Part shown: one piece after another, positions 1-6,591 of the stretch
Layout: each line of letters begins with the position of its first letter
Numbering within the stretch: position 1 is the stretch's first letter
From: Bacteroidota bacterium
Lineage (GTDB): Bacteria > Bacteroidota > Bacteroidia > Bacteroidales > B18-G4
Assembly: GCA_030635045.1 (NCBI GenBank)
Contig: DAOVZP010000036.1
Coordinates: 1-9,620, forward strand
DNA: 9,620 bases
Direction: 5' to 3'
Program-made: the position numbers and the translations under genes
The notes under the pieces: generated by a model
The model's input: the letters and a program-made list of their open reading frames with translations, nothing else
Databases searched by the model: none
Told to the model about the DNA's origin: nothing

Positions 1-2339
1 AAAGTATCTCCTTCCAGGTGTTCAAGCTCAATGATGAAGATCTTTCAGAAATCTCATCATTTCTTGAAGATTATGTCGCCGAATTCAATATGAACAACAA
101 TGGTGTAAGATTGGAAGTGACATATAGCTTCCTTGATATGCTTGGCGACAGGCTTAACCTGCTTTACAGAAATGGAGGGATAGGCCTTTTACTGGTATTG
201 ATATCACTTGGCCTGTTCCTGAATCTGCGTTTGTCCTTATGGGTTGCATGGGGTATCCCGGCTTCGTTTTTAGGTATGTTTATCATTGCTGCCCTGTATG
301 GGATCACGATCAACATGATATCGCTTTTCGGAATGATACTCGTGGTGGGGATCCTGGTGGATGACGGAATCGTAATTGCAGAGAATATCTATACCCATTA
401 TGAAAGGGGTAAGAGCCCAAAAAGAGCTGCTATCGAAGGCACCATGGAGGTGCTACCGGCAGTAACTACTTCTGTCCTGACCACTATAATTGCTTTTACA
501 CCACTGTTATTCCTGTCGGGTAGGATGGAGATGATGTTTGAAATGGCTTTTGTCGTGATATTCAGTCTTTTATTTTCGCTTGCTGAAGCGTTTTTTGTGC
601 TTCCTGCCCATGTAGGTTCTAAGTTTGTGCTTCGCAAAAATCCTAAGAAGAGTCGCTGGATGAAGGTCAGGCGCAGCCTCGACAGGCTGATGGATTTCAT
701 GAAATACACCCTCTATGCACCAACGCTGCGTTTCATGCTCAGGTGGAAGTACATTATGCTGGTCACTCCAATCGCCCTTATCATGATCACAGCGGGCTTA
801 TTCCAGGGTGGGCAAATAAAATCAACATTCTTTCCTGCCATACCTTTTGATTTTTTTAATGTGAACCTTGCTTTTACTCCCGGATCCGGAGAAAAGCAGA
901 CCTATGAATATTTGCAGGTTTTTGAAAATGCCATGTGGGAGCTGAATGAAGAAATAAAAGTTGAGTTCGATTACCCGGAAGGAGTTCTTAATTACACCTT
1001 TATTTCTATGGGAAATGCATTCAACGGCAAGGAGACCGGTGCGCATTCCGGAAATATTTTTGTACTCCTCAGGAACCTTGAAGATGCCCCCCTCAGCAGC
1101 TTTGAGATCGTTGAAATGTTGCGGAATAAGATCGGTACGGTACCTGAAGCGGAAAAATTTACCGTTGAGGGGATGGCTACTTTTGGTATACCGGTGTCGA
1201 TAAGCTTATTGGGGAAAAATCTGGAAGAGCTTCAACTGGCTAAGGATTTCATGATAAGGGAGATGAGCAATATCAAAATTCTGAAGGATATAAACGACAA
1301 TAATGCCATCGGTAAACGGGAGGTACAGCTTGAACTTAAACCTAAGGCATATTTCCTTGGCCTCACGCATAGCGACATTACCACCCAGGTACGCCAGGGT
1401 TTCTTTGGCGGACAGGCACAACGATTGCAGATAGGAAAAGACGAGGTCAGGGTGTGGGTAAGATATCCCAAACAGGACAGGTTGAACCTTGGCCAGATGG
1501 AAGCTATGAAGATAAAAACCCCCGGGGGTGAATATCCGCTTTCTGAACTGGCAAACTATGAGATCAGGAGGGGCCCGGTGAACATACAACGTTATAATAT
1601 GTCGCGTGAGGTGCGCATTGATGCAAACCTTATTGATCCTTACGCTCCGGTACCCCCGATATTGGAAGAGATAAAAACCAATATTGTCCCAAGGATGCAG
1701 GAAATGTATCCCGGGGTAAATGTGGAATACCAGGGACAAAAACGTGATAGTGATGAAGCCGTAGCTGATCTCAGCAAGTTCTTCGGGATTGCTTTTATGA
1801 TCATCATCCTGATCATTATGATACATTTTAAATCACTTACTCAGGGTACCATCGTCCTGATGATGATACCGCTTGGATGGATGGGTGCCATATGGGGACA
1901 TGGCATTGAAGGCTATCCGGTATCTATGCTCAGTGCATGGGGCATGGTAGCGCTCTCCGGTGTGATCATTAATGATGCTGTGGTGTTCCTGTCAAAGTAT
2001 AATTCACTCTTGCTGGAAGGGCGGAAAGTTATTGATGCCGTTTATGAGGCCGGACTGGCAAGGTTCAGGGCTATCATCCTCACTACCATCACAACAACAG
2101 TAGGGCTTTATCCCATCATTATGGAGGCAAGCTTCCAGGCGCAGTTCCTTATCCCGATGGCCATTGCCCTGGCATATGGGGTTATGATCGGTACCGCCTT
2201 TATCCTGGTCCTGTTCCCTGTGCTGATTCTTGTGCTCAATGATCTGAGGAGGTTCATGTATAAGTTATGGACAGGAGAAGAAAAAACGGCAGAAGAAATG
2301 GAGCCGGCAAATATTTTTGAAAGAAGAGTTATTGAATAA
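1..2339 (+). CDS. RND-family efflux permease (AcrB-like), 5' end cut off by window
   Basis: Inner-membrane, proton-driven exporter of the AcrB/MexB superfamily, the pump part of a tripartite efflux system. The reading frame is open from base 3, so the GTG at 18 is an internal Val codon and not the start; about 778 residues are visible of the roughly 1,030-1,050 usual for the family, lacking TM1 and most of the first periplasmic loop. Counting from that Val as 1: TM2 about 53-70, TM3 about 76-98, TM4 about 103-124 with the proton-relay pair D115-D116 in GILVDDGIVIAEN, TM5-TM6 about 145-200, a hydrophobic TM7 near 245-262, a large second periplasmic domain about 265-590, then TM8-TM12 to about 750. 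In the TM10 region the motif reads GVIINDAVVF, so the Lys of AcrB (K940) is absent and Asn652/Asp653 lie there; this resembles the GVVVND-type RND subgroup. Substrate cannot be told. It ends 4 bases before the TolC-type gene, implying one transcript. The adaptor protein gene is not in the window. Confidence 0.95.
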   Translation, partial: SISFQVFKLNDEDLSEISSFLEDYVAEFNMNNNGVRLEVTYSFLDMLGDRLNLLYRNGGIGLLLVLISLGLFLNLRLSLWVAWGIPASFLGMFIIAALYGITINMISLFGMILVVGILVDDGIVIAENIYTHYERGKSPKRAAIEGTMEVLPAVTTSVLTTIIAFTPLLFLSGRMEMMFEMAFVVIFSLLFSLAEAFFVLPAHVGSKFVLRKNPKKSRWMKVRRSLDRLMDFMKYTLYAPTLRFMLRWKYIMLVTPIALIMITAGLFQGGQIKSTFFPAIPFDFFNVNLAFTPGSGEKQTYEYLQVFENAMWELNEEIKVEFDYPEGVLNYTFISMGNAFNGKETGAHSGNIFVLLRNLEDAPLSSFEIVEMLRNKIGTVPEAEKFTVEGMATFGIPVSISLLGKNLEELQLAKDFMIREMSNIKILKDINDNNAIGKREVQLELKPKAYFLGLTHSDITTQVRQGFFGGQAQRLQIGKDEVRVWVRYPKQDRLNLGQMEAMKIKTPGGEYPLSELANYEIRRGPVNIQRYNMSREVRIDANLIDPYAPVPPILEEIKTNIVPRMQEMYPGVNVEYQGQKRDSDEAVADLSKFFGIAFMIIILIIMIHFKSLTQGTIVLMMIPLGWMGAIWGHGIEGYPVSMLSAWGMVALSGVIINDAVVFLSKYNSLLLEGRKVIDAVYEAGLARFRAIILTTITTTVGLYPIIMEASFQAQFLIPMAIALAYGVMIGTAFILVLFPVLILVLNDLRRFMYKLWTGEEKTAEEMEPANIFERRVIE

Positions 2340-2343
2340 ACGT

Positions 2344-3693
2344 ATGACCTATCAACAAATGAAAAGAATAAAGCGTATAAAGATAGCAGCTGTAGCCCTC
2401 ATCCTTTTTATTTCAGCGCAAAGCCTGAATGCCCAGCCAATGGTTCAGGACCTGTCACTGGCTGATGCCCTGGCTGTAGGCCTGGAGAATAATTACCAGA
2501 TCAGGATCTCCGATGAGAGCGTAAGGATTGCAGAGAACAATGACAGCTGGGGTGCTGCAGGCATGTTCCCATCCATTTCCCTTGGGGCTTTTCAGTACAA
2601 TCGCTATGATGCCGCCGATAGCAGAACTGTGCCGGGTGAAAGGGATGAGTATTATACAAACTTCATTGCTCCTTACATTAACCTCAACTGGAGCCTTTTC
2701 AAGGGCTTTGCGGTTCATATCACAAAAGATAAATTGGGCGCTCTCCTGGAATATTCGGAAGGATATGCAACTATCGTTGTTGAAAATACCATACAGGGCA
2801 TAGTGCTGGCATATTATAATGCATTGCTTCAGGAGGAATTGTTGGAGGTCACAGTAGAGGTGAAAGCCCTTTCGCGCGACCGCTATAATTACATGACATT
2901 TAAGAAAGACCTTGGCGGAGCGGTAACCTATGATGTACTACAGGCAAAGAATGCATACCTGGACGATTCAACTACAAACCTTCTGCAACAGCTAAATGTC
3001 AGGAATGCATACCTGAACCTTCGCCTTCTTCTTGGAGAGGAACAGGATATTCAATATCAACTTACTGATGAGTTCCAGGTGCAGATGATCGACTTTTCAC
3101 TGGATTCACTCCTGCAGGAGATGTTGTCAAGTAACAACACCATACGGAACCAGTATGTCAACCAGGAAATATTGAAAAAAGATGTTAAGCTTGCAAAAAG
3201 CAATATGTACCCGGTGCTTTCCCTCAATGGCGGGTTTGACCATTATAACTCCAGGGCGAAATATGTCGATAATGATCCGTTGTACACCAACAGCCTGGAT
3301 TATTATGCAAATTTTACGCTTAGCTTCAACCTGTTCAATGGGGGGAATGTAAGGAGGGGGATCAGGAATGCCCGGATCAGCGAACGTATCGGCGAGCTGG
3401 AGATCGATGAAATGGAGATCAGCCTGACGAACCTTTTAAAAACTGATTTTGAGCTGTTCAGCATCCGCAAGGAATTGTATATGGTGTCGATCGCAAACCT
3501 GGAAAGTGCCAGCCTCAACATGGAGATATCAACTGAAAAATTCCGTTCCGGAGCTATCAACTCATTTAACTTCAGAGATGTGCAGGTGATATACCTGCGT
3601 GCTGCTGCTTCAAAATATCAAGCCATTTATAACCTGATCGACATTCAGACTGAGTTGCTGAGGTTATCGGGGGGAATCATTTCTGAGTTTTGA
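2344..3693 (+). CDS. TolC-type outer-membrane efflux channel
   Basis: Outer-membrane factor that forms the exit duct of the RND pump encoded just upstream. About 449 residues, normal for the family. The chosen ATG lies 4 bases after the permease stop; a second ATG at 2359 gives a more typical signal peptide start (MKRIKRIKIAAVALILF...) and is equally possible. A TTG at 2317 inside the permease gene extends the frame but adds only charged residues. The signal peptide has a Lys/Arg N-region, a hydrophobic core and a likely cleavage near SLNA-Q. The mature protein starts with LSLADALAVGLENNYQIRIS, the typical opening of TolC helices, and shows the internal duplication of the family: LNWSLFKGF near residue 110 and LSFNLFNGG near 320 mark the two beta-strand entries, each followed by long polar alpha-helix. 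A purine-rich AAGAAGAG at 2321-2328, 15 bases before the ATG, is too far to be a convincing ribosome site; coupling to the permease gene is likely. Confidence 0.93.
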   Translation: MTYQQMKRIKRIKIAAVALILFISAQSLNAQPMVQDLSLADALAVGLENNYQIRISDESVRIAENNDSWGAAGMFPSISLGAFQYNRYDAADSRTVPGERDEYYTNFIAPYINLNWSLFKGFAVHITKDKLGALLEYSEGYATIVVENTIQGIVLAYYNALLQEELLEVTVEVKALSRDRYNYMTFKKDLGGAVTYDVLQAKNAYLDDSTTNLLQQLNVRNAYLNLRLLLGEEQDIQYQLTDEFQVQMIDFSLDSLLQEMLSSNNTIRNQYVNQEILKKDVKLAKSNMYPVLSLNGGFDHYNSRAKYVDNDPLYTNSLDYYANFTLSFNLFNGGNVRRGIRNARISERIGELEIDEMEISLTNLLKTDFELFSIRKELYMVSIANLESASLNMEISTEKFRSGAINSFNFRDVQVIYLRAAASKYQAIYNLIDIQTELLRLSGGIISEF

Positions 3694-3694
3694 G

Positions 3695-3718
3695 CCCTTC
3701 GACTTCGCTCAGGACAGG
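3695..3718. repeat. Intergenic dispersed-repeat-like element beginning CCCTTCGACTTCGCTCAGG
   Basis: Starting two bases after the TolC-type stop codon is CCCTTCGACTTCGCTCAGG followed by ACAGG. From memory, closely similar strings (and the reverse form ending GAAGTCGAAGGG) recur between genes in many environmental bacterial genomes; only one copy lies in this window, so repetition is not shown here. TGAGC at 3691-3695 and GCTCA at 3707-3711 could pair as a 5-bp stem with an 11-base loop that includes the stop codon. No T-run follows, so it is not a standard intrinsic terminator. Confidence 0.5.
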
Positions 3719-3723
3719 TTATT

Positions 3724-3779
3724 GAGTTTTGGGTGTTGGGTTTTGGGTGTTGGGTTGGTTGACGGTTGACGGTTGACAG
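3724..3779. repeat. Heptamer-phased tandem repeat tract, left of ksgA
   Basis: Read in steps of seven, this stretch is an unbroken ladder: GAGTTTT at 3724, GGGTGTT at 3731, GGGTTTT at 3738, GGGTGTT at 3745, GGGTTGG at 3752, TTGACGG at 3759, TTGACGG at 3766 and TTGACAG at 3773. The unit changes sequence along the tract while the 7-base register holds. The 14-base block at 3731-3744 recurs at 3745-3758 with two differences, and GGTTGAC occurs three times in a row at 3757-3777. Seven is not a multiple of three and no gene covers it, so it is not a protein repeat. It takes up much of the gap between the efflux genes and ksgA, ending 54 bases before the ksgA start. No convincing promoter was seen in the remainder. 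Confidence 0.85.
3731..3754 (+). other. Canonical G-quadruplex motif
   Basis: Four GGG runs at 3731-3733, 3738-3740, 3745-3747 and 3752-3754 are separated by loops of exactly four bases (TGTT, TTTT, TGTT). This fits the standard G3+N1-7 pattern with equal loops, a by-product of the 7-base period of the surrounding repeat. It is on the plus strand, so it would also be present in any RNA reading from the efflux genes into ksgA. Folding in the cell is inference. Confidence 0.7.
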
Positions 3780-3833
3780 TGAGTTGGAAGCTATAAATTA
3801 AATAATCCTCATCTTTGTTGAAAATCACCTGCA

Positions 3834-4598
3834 ATGTTTGTTTCACCCAAGAAGTCCCTCGGACAGCATTTTCTCATTGATCGCAATATTGCTGAAAAGA
3901 TCATTTCTTCCCTTCCGGCAGTCCCGGCAAACATATTGGAGATCGGCCCGGGAACGGGGATACTTACTAAGTATATCCTTGAAAACCCTGCCTTCGAGCC
4001 AATGTTCATCGAAACCGACCGTGAAGCAGTTGAATACCTTAACTCAGTTTATTCTGAGATCGCTGATAAGCTGGTCCATGATGATTTCCTGAAAGTTGAT
4101 CTTAGGGATATGTTCCATGATAGTTACCAGATAGTAGGTAATCTGCCATACAATATTTCCAGCCAGATCTTCTTCCGCATGCTTGACGACAGGGATCTCC
4201 TGATATCTGCCGTTGTGATGATCCAGAAGGAGGTGGCGGAACGCATTCGCTCAGGCCCCGGCAGTAAAGTGTATGGCATCCTGAGTGTGCTCCTGCAAAC
4301 CTGGTTCGACGTTGAGTACCTCTTTACGGTTTCAGGAAATGTTTTCAGGCCTCCGCCAAAGGTAAAGTCGGCAGTGATCCGGCTGAGCAGAAACACAAGC
4401 ACAGATATCGGCTGTGATCCCGGGTTTTATTTCAGGGTGGTAAAAACCGCCTTTAACCAGCGCCGCAAAACCCTGCGCAATGCACTAAAACCAATTATAG
4501 CTGATAAAGACACTACCGGAATAAACAAATTCCTGGGACAAAGAGCCGAACAACTTAGTGTAGAAGAATTTATTGAACTTGCCTGCTACCTGGAGTAA
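3834..4598 (+). CDS. ksgA: 16S rRNA (adenine1518-N6/adenine1519-N6)-dimethyltransferase KsgA/RsmA
   Basis: SAM-dependent enzyme that dimethylates two neighbouring adenines in the 3'-terminal hairpin of 16S rRNA late in small-subunit assembly; its loss is known to give kasugamycin resistance. The 254 residues are near the usual 260-270. It opens with PKKSLGQHFL (residues 5-14), the family's N-terminal signature, followed by SAM-binding motif I EIGPGTG (36-42), acidic residues E60 and D62 at the end of strand 2, D83-D84 before motif III, and catalytic motif IV NLPY (103-106) continuing into NISS. The C-terminal part has FRPPPKVKSAVIRL and FNQRRKTLRNAL, both typical. The ATG at 3834 places the signature at its normal distance from the N-terminus; no Shine-Dalgarno site precedes it. 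It lies 140 bases after the TolC-type gene and is convergent with the TPR gene. Both flanks carry heptamer repeat tracts. Confidence 0.97.
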   Translation: MFVSPKKSLGQHFLIDRNIAEKIISSLPAVPANILEIGPGTGILTKYILENPAFEPMFIETDREAVEYLNSVYSEIADKLVHDDFLKVDLRDMFHDSYQIVGNLPYNISSQIFFRMLDDRDLLISAVVMIQKEVAERIRSGPGSKVYGILSVLLQTWFDVEYLFTVSGNVFRPPPKVKSAVIRLSRNTSTDIGCDPGFYFRVVKTAFNQRRKTLRNALKPIIADKDTTGINKFLGQRAEQLSVEEFIELACYLE

Positions 4599-4625
4599 AA
4601 CTTAATTTAAACTTCTGATATACTA

Positions 4626-4702
4626 GTGGTTTGGGGTTTGTGGTTTGGGGTTTGGAGTTTGAAGTTCTGATTTCTGATTTCAGCTATCTGATTTCTGATA
4701 TC
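4626..4702. repeat. Heptamer-phased tandem repeat tract between ksgA and the TPR gene
   Basis: Eleven consecutive 7-base steps hold one register: GTGGTTT (4626), GGGGTTT (4633), GTGGTTT (4640), GGGGTTT (4647), GGAGTTT (4654), GAAGTTC (4661), TGATTTC (4668), TGATTTC (4675), AGCTATC (4682), TGATTTC (4689), TGATATC (4696). Units 1-2 are repeated perfectly as units 3-4 (14 bases). The sequence grades from G-rich GNGGTTT forms into TGATTTC forms. The last unit runs into the stop codon of the minus-strand TPR gene (TCA at 4701-4703). With bases 4599-4625 it makes up the whole 102-base convergent gap; no stem-loop with a T-run was seen, so neither converging gene has an obvious intrinsic terminator here. 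Confidence 0.85.
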
Positions 4703-6557
4703 AAATAACGTCCCCTCTCAGCCCCCTGAACTTCCTCCTGGCTTCCACGGTATAGACGCTTCCCGGATACTGAGTAAGCAGTTCCTGATATAGCTCCATG
4801 GCTTTCTCCCGGTCATTGAAGACTTCCTCATGAAGTTGTGCCCTGCGATAAAGGGCATCATCCCCCAGGATATCTCCCGGATAAGCAATTGCGATCTGTT
4901 GAAGGAGGCTGTCGGCTTCATGGTATTCACTCTGGCTGATCCTGATCTCCGCCTTCCGGAAAAGAACCTCATCAAACAATGGGTGCCATGCAGCAAGCTG
5001 TTCGATTGAGTCCAGTGTAATATAAGCTTCATCAAACTTGTTTTGATAAAGAAACAATTCTGACTTTGCATAAAGGCGCAATCCTGCATAGCTGCTGTCG
5101 GCTTCGATATTATCAGCAATGAGCAACGAGAGCTCCAGGGCGTCATTGGCGATCAGCTTGGAGGTGGCGGCTTTCAAAACGTCAAGCTGCGCCTTGGCCC
5201 AGCCAAACTCACCAATATAATAGGTCAGACGTGCATTTTTTAATTTTGCCAGATGGCCGATGGGCTCATTTTTAAATGCTTTGTCTACCTGCGAATAAAG
5301 TAGCGTTGCCTCCCATACCTCTCCCTGGAAAAGATAGATATCGGCCAACTCAATTTTACATTTCGCCCTGGAGATGCTTTCAGGCCCCGGAATTGCTATT
5401 GCCATCCGGAGGTTATGGATGGCATCATTTTCTTTGTCAAGATGAAAAGCCTGGATGTGGGCAAGGTCACGGAGTAGTTGCATGGTTTCCCGGTGTACCC
5501 CAAATTCAGCTATCGCTTCCTCATATGCAGACTCCAGTTCCTGCAGCTCATCATCTTCAATGAGGATGTTGTGTGATATCTGCTGGTATCGTGTTTCCAA
5601 AAAACCGATCAGGCCGTTCAGGTATAAGGGGGCATCTTTCCCTTTATCTAAAATATATTCATAGGCTTCTAAAGCGGCATCGAAGTCTTTATTAACGAGG
5701 GCAAGCTCAGCTACGTTCAGCACCATGTAACCATCCTCCTTGAACCTCCTGTCGAGCGCGCGTGCCTGGATGAAAGCAAATGAAAAGTCTTTCTGTTGTA
5801 TGGAGAGCCAGAGCAGCAGCTCGTTCAGGGAAACTTCTTCAGGCGACTCCTGGTACCTGGCAAGCATGCTTTCCTTCAATATGCCGGGGAGGATGTGTTC
5901 AATGTCCTTTGCCATTGCTGTTTGCAGCCGGTTCTGGATATCAGCCCTTGCCTCCGGAAAGCCGGCAAGGTGATCCAGGTATGTCTCCACCATCTCATGG
6001 TAATTCCCGTTTCTTTCATACATGGTGGCAAGTTCAATATCGAATGTGTAATCGCCCTGCATCAAAATTTTGCCTTGCTGGTAGGCCCTGATGGCATATT
6101 CTACCTGGCCCCGCGTGTAAAATGCATTGGCGATCTGTTTTACCTCATGTACGTTGGCGGGCAAGTTATTAATAACATCTTCAAATGCCCTGTGCGCTTT
6201 TTCTGTTTCTGATGCCCGCATATATACAAAGCCCAGGTCAACCTTATAACGCAGCTGAGGATTTTTCCTGGAGTGTCTTTTGGCTAGTTTTTCGGCCTCC
6301 CTGAATTCCCTTAATTCCAACATGGAATATAAGGAGTAAGTATAGTTGGTATGGTTGGGCTCTTTATCGTAAAGCCCTTTGAATATTTCCAGGGATTTTT
6401 CATATTCATGGTTCTGGTAATACTGAATGCCAAGGCGTTGCTGATTACGCTTATTGTCTTGCTGTTGAATATCGGAATGCGTTTCTATCTGGGAAAATAG
6501 TTCCTGTGCTCCTGAGGTGAGGAGGAGTAATATAATGATATGTCTGAGTAAGCTCAT
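4701..6557 (-). CDS. Secreted/periplasmic tetratricopeptide-repeat protein
   Basis: A 618-residue TPR protein of unknown specific role. The N-terminus has a short signal peptide (MSLLRHIIILLLLTSGAQ, likely cleavage around LFS-Q at 22-23), so it acts outside the cytoplasm, soluble in the periplasm or attached at the envelope; no lipobox Cys is present. Helical repeats fill the rest: clear TPR-like units at about 38-71, 105-138, 139-172 and 173-205, weaker ones around 245-310 and 355-425, and more at 495-530 and 530-563. The last 60 residues (DALYRRAQLHEE... YPGSVYTVEARRKFRGLRG) look like the end of a BamD/YbgF-type TPR stretch. The segment about 410-485 (VWEATLLYSQVDKAFKNEP, AKAQLDVLKAATSKLIAND) looks strongly conserved in what I recall of Bacteroidota homologues. 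TPRs scaffold protein contacts; no catalytic domain is visible. The ATG follows serS by 34 bases, so the two probably share a transcript. No Shine-Dalgarno site. Confidence 0.9.
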   Translation of the reverse strand: MSLLRHIIILLLLTSGAQELFSQIETHSDIQQQDNKRNQQRLGIQYYQNHEYEKSLEIFKGLYDKEPNHTNYTYSLYSMLELREFREAEKLAKRHSRKNPQLRYKVDLGFVYMRASETEKAHRAFEDVINNLPANVHEVKQIANAFYTRGQVEYAIRAYQQGKILMQGDYTFDIELATMYERNGNYHEMVETYLDHLAGFPEARADIQNRLQTAMAKDIEHILPGILKESMLARYQESPEEVSLNELLLWLSIQQKDFSFAFIQARALDRRFKEDGYMVLNVAELALVNKDFDAALEAYEYILDKGKDAPLYLNGLIGFLETRYQQISHNILIEDDELQELESAYEEAIAEFGVHRETMQLLRDLAHIQAFHLDKENDAIHNLRMAIAIPGPESISRAKCKIELADIYLFQGEVWEATLLYSQVDKAFKNEPIGHLAKLKNARLTYYIGEFGWAKAQLDVLKAATSKLIANDALELSLLIADNIEADSSYAGLRLYAKSELFLYQNKFDEAYITLDSIEQLAAWHPLFDEVLFRKAEIRISQSEYHEADSLLQQIAIAYPGDILGDDALYRRAQLHEEVFNDREKAMELYQELLTQYPGSVYTVEARRKFRGLRGDVI

Positions 6558-6591
6558 ATGAAATTCAGTCTGGACCGGGTCTTAAGGATCA

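Noticed and set aside
18..20. GTG as the start of the RND gene
   Set aside because: The frame is open to the window edge and the protein lacks TM1 and the first periplasmic domain, so the true start is upstream.
1519..1528. CCCCCGGGGG palindrome in the RND gene
   Set aside because: It is explained by the Thr-Pro-Gly-Gly codons of the periplasmic domain; no second copy or context suggests a site.
1206..1826. Minus-strand open frame of 206 codons inside the RND gene
   Set aside because: It lies entirely within a strongly recognisable permease gene, and its translation shows no domain or sensible composition.
2317..2319. TTG as the start of the TolC-type gene
   Set aside because: It would overlap the permease end by 23 bases and put nine charged residues ahead of the signal peptide; the ATGs at 2344 or 2359 fit better.
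3724..3779. CRISPR-like array
   Set aside because: Units are 7 bases and contiguous, with no spacers and no cas genes; it is a microsatellite-type tract.
3773..3797. E. coli-like -35 TTGACA with TATAAA downstream
   Set aside because: Spacing is only 13 bases, this phylum does not use that consensus, and the TTGACA is part of the heptamer tract.
3784..3817. Promoter for ksgA (TTG at 3784 and CATCTTTG at 3810)
   Set aside because: The -7 box has a mismatch at its first base, the spacing is at the long limit (23 bases), and the implied leader would be only about 9 bases.
4599..4700. Bidirectional terminator between ksgA and the TPR gene
   Set aside because: No stem longer than about four pairs with a T-run was found in either direction.
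5276..6212. Several plus-strand open frames opposite the TPR gene
   Set aside because: They are overlapping antisense frames with no domain signal, all contained in the TPR coding region.
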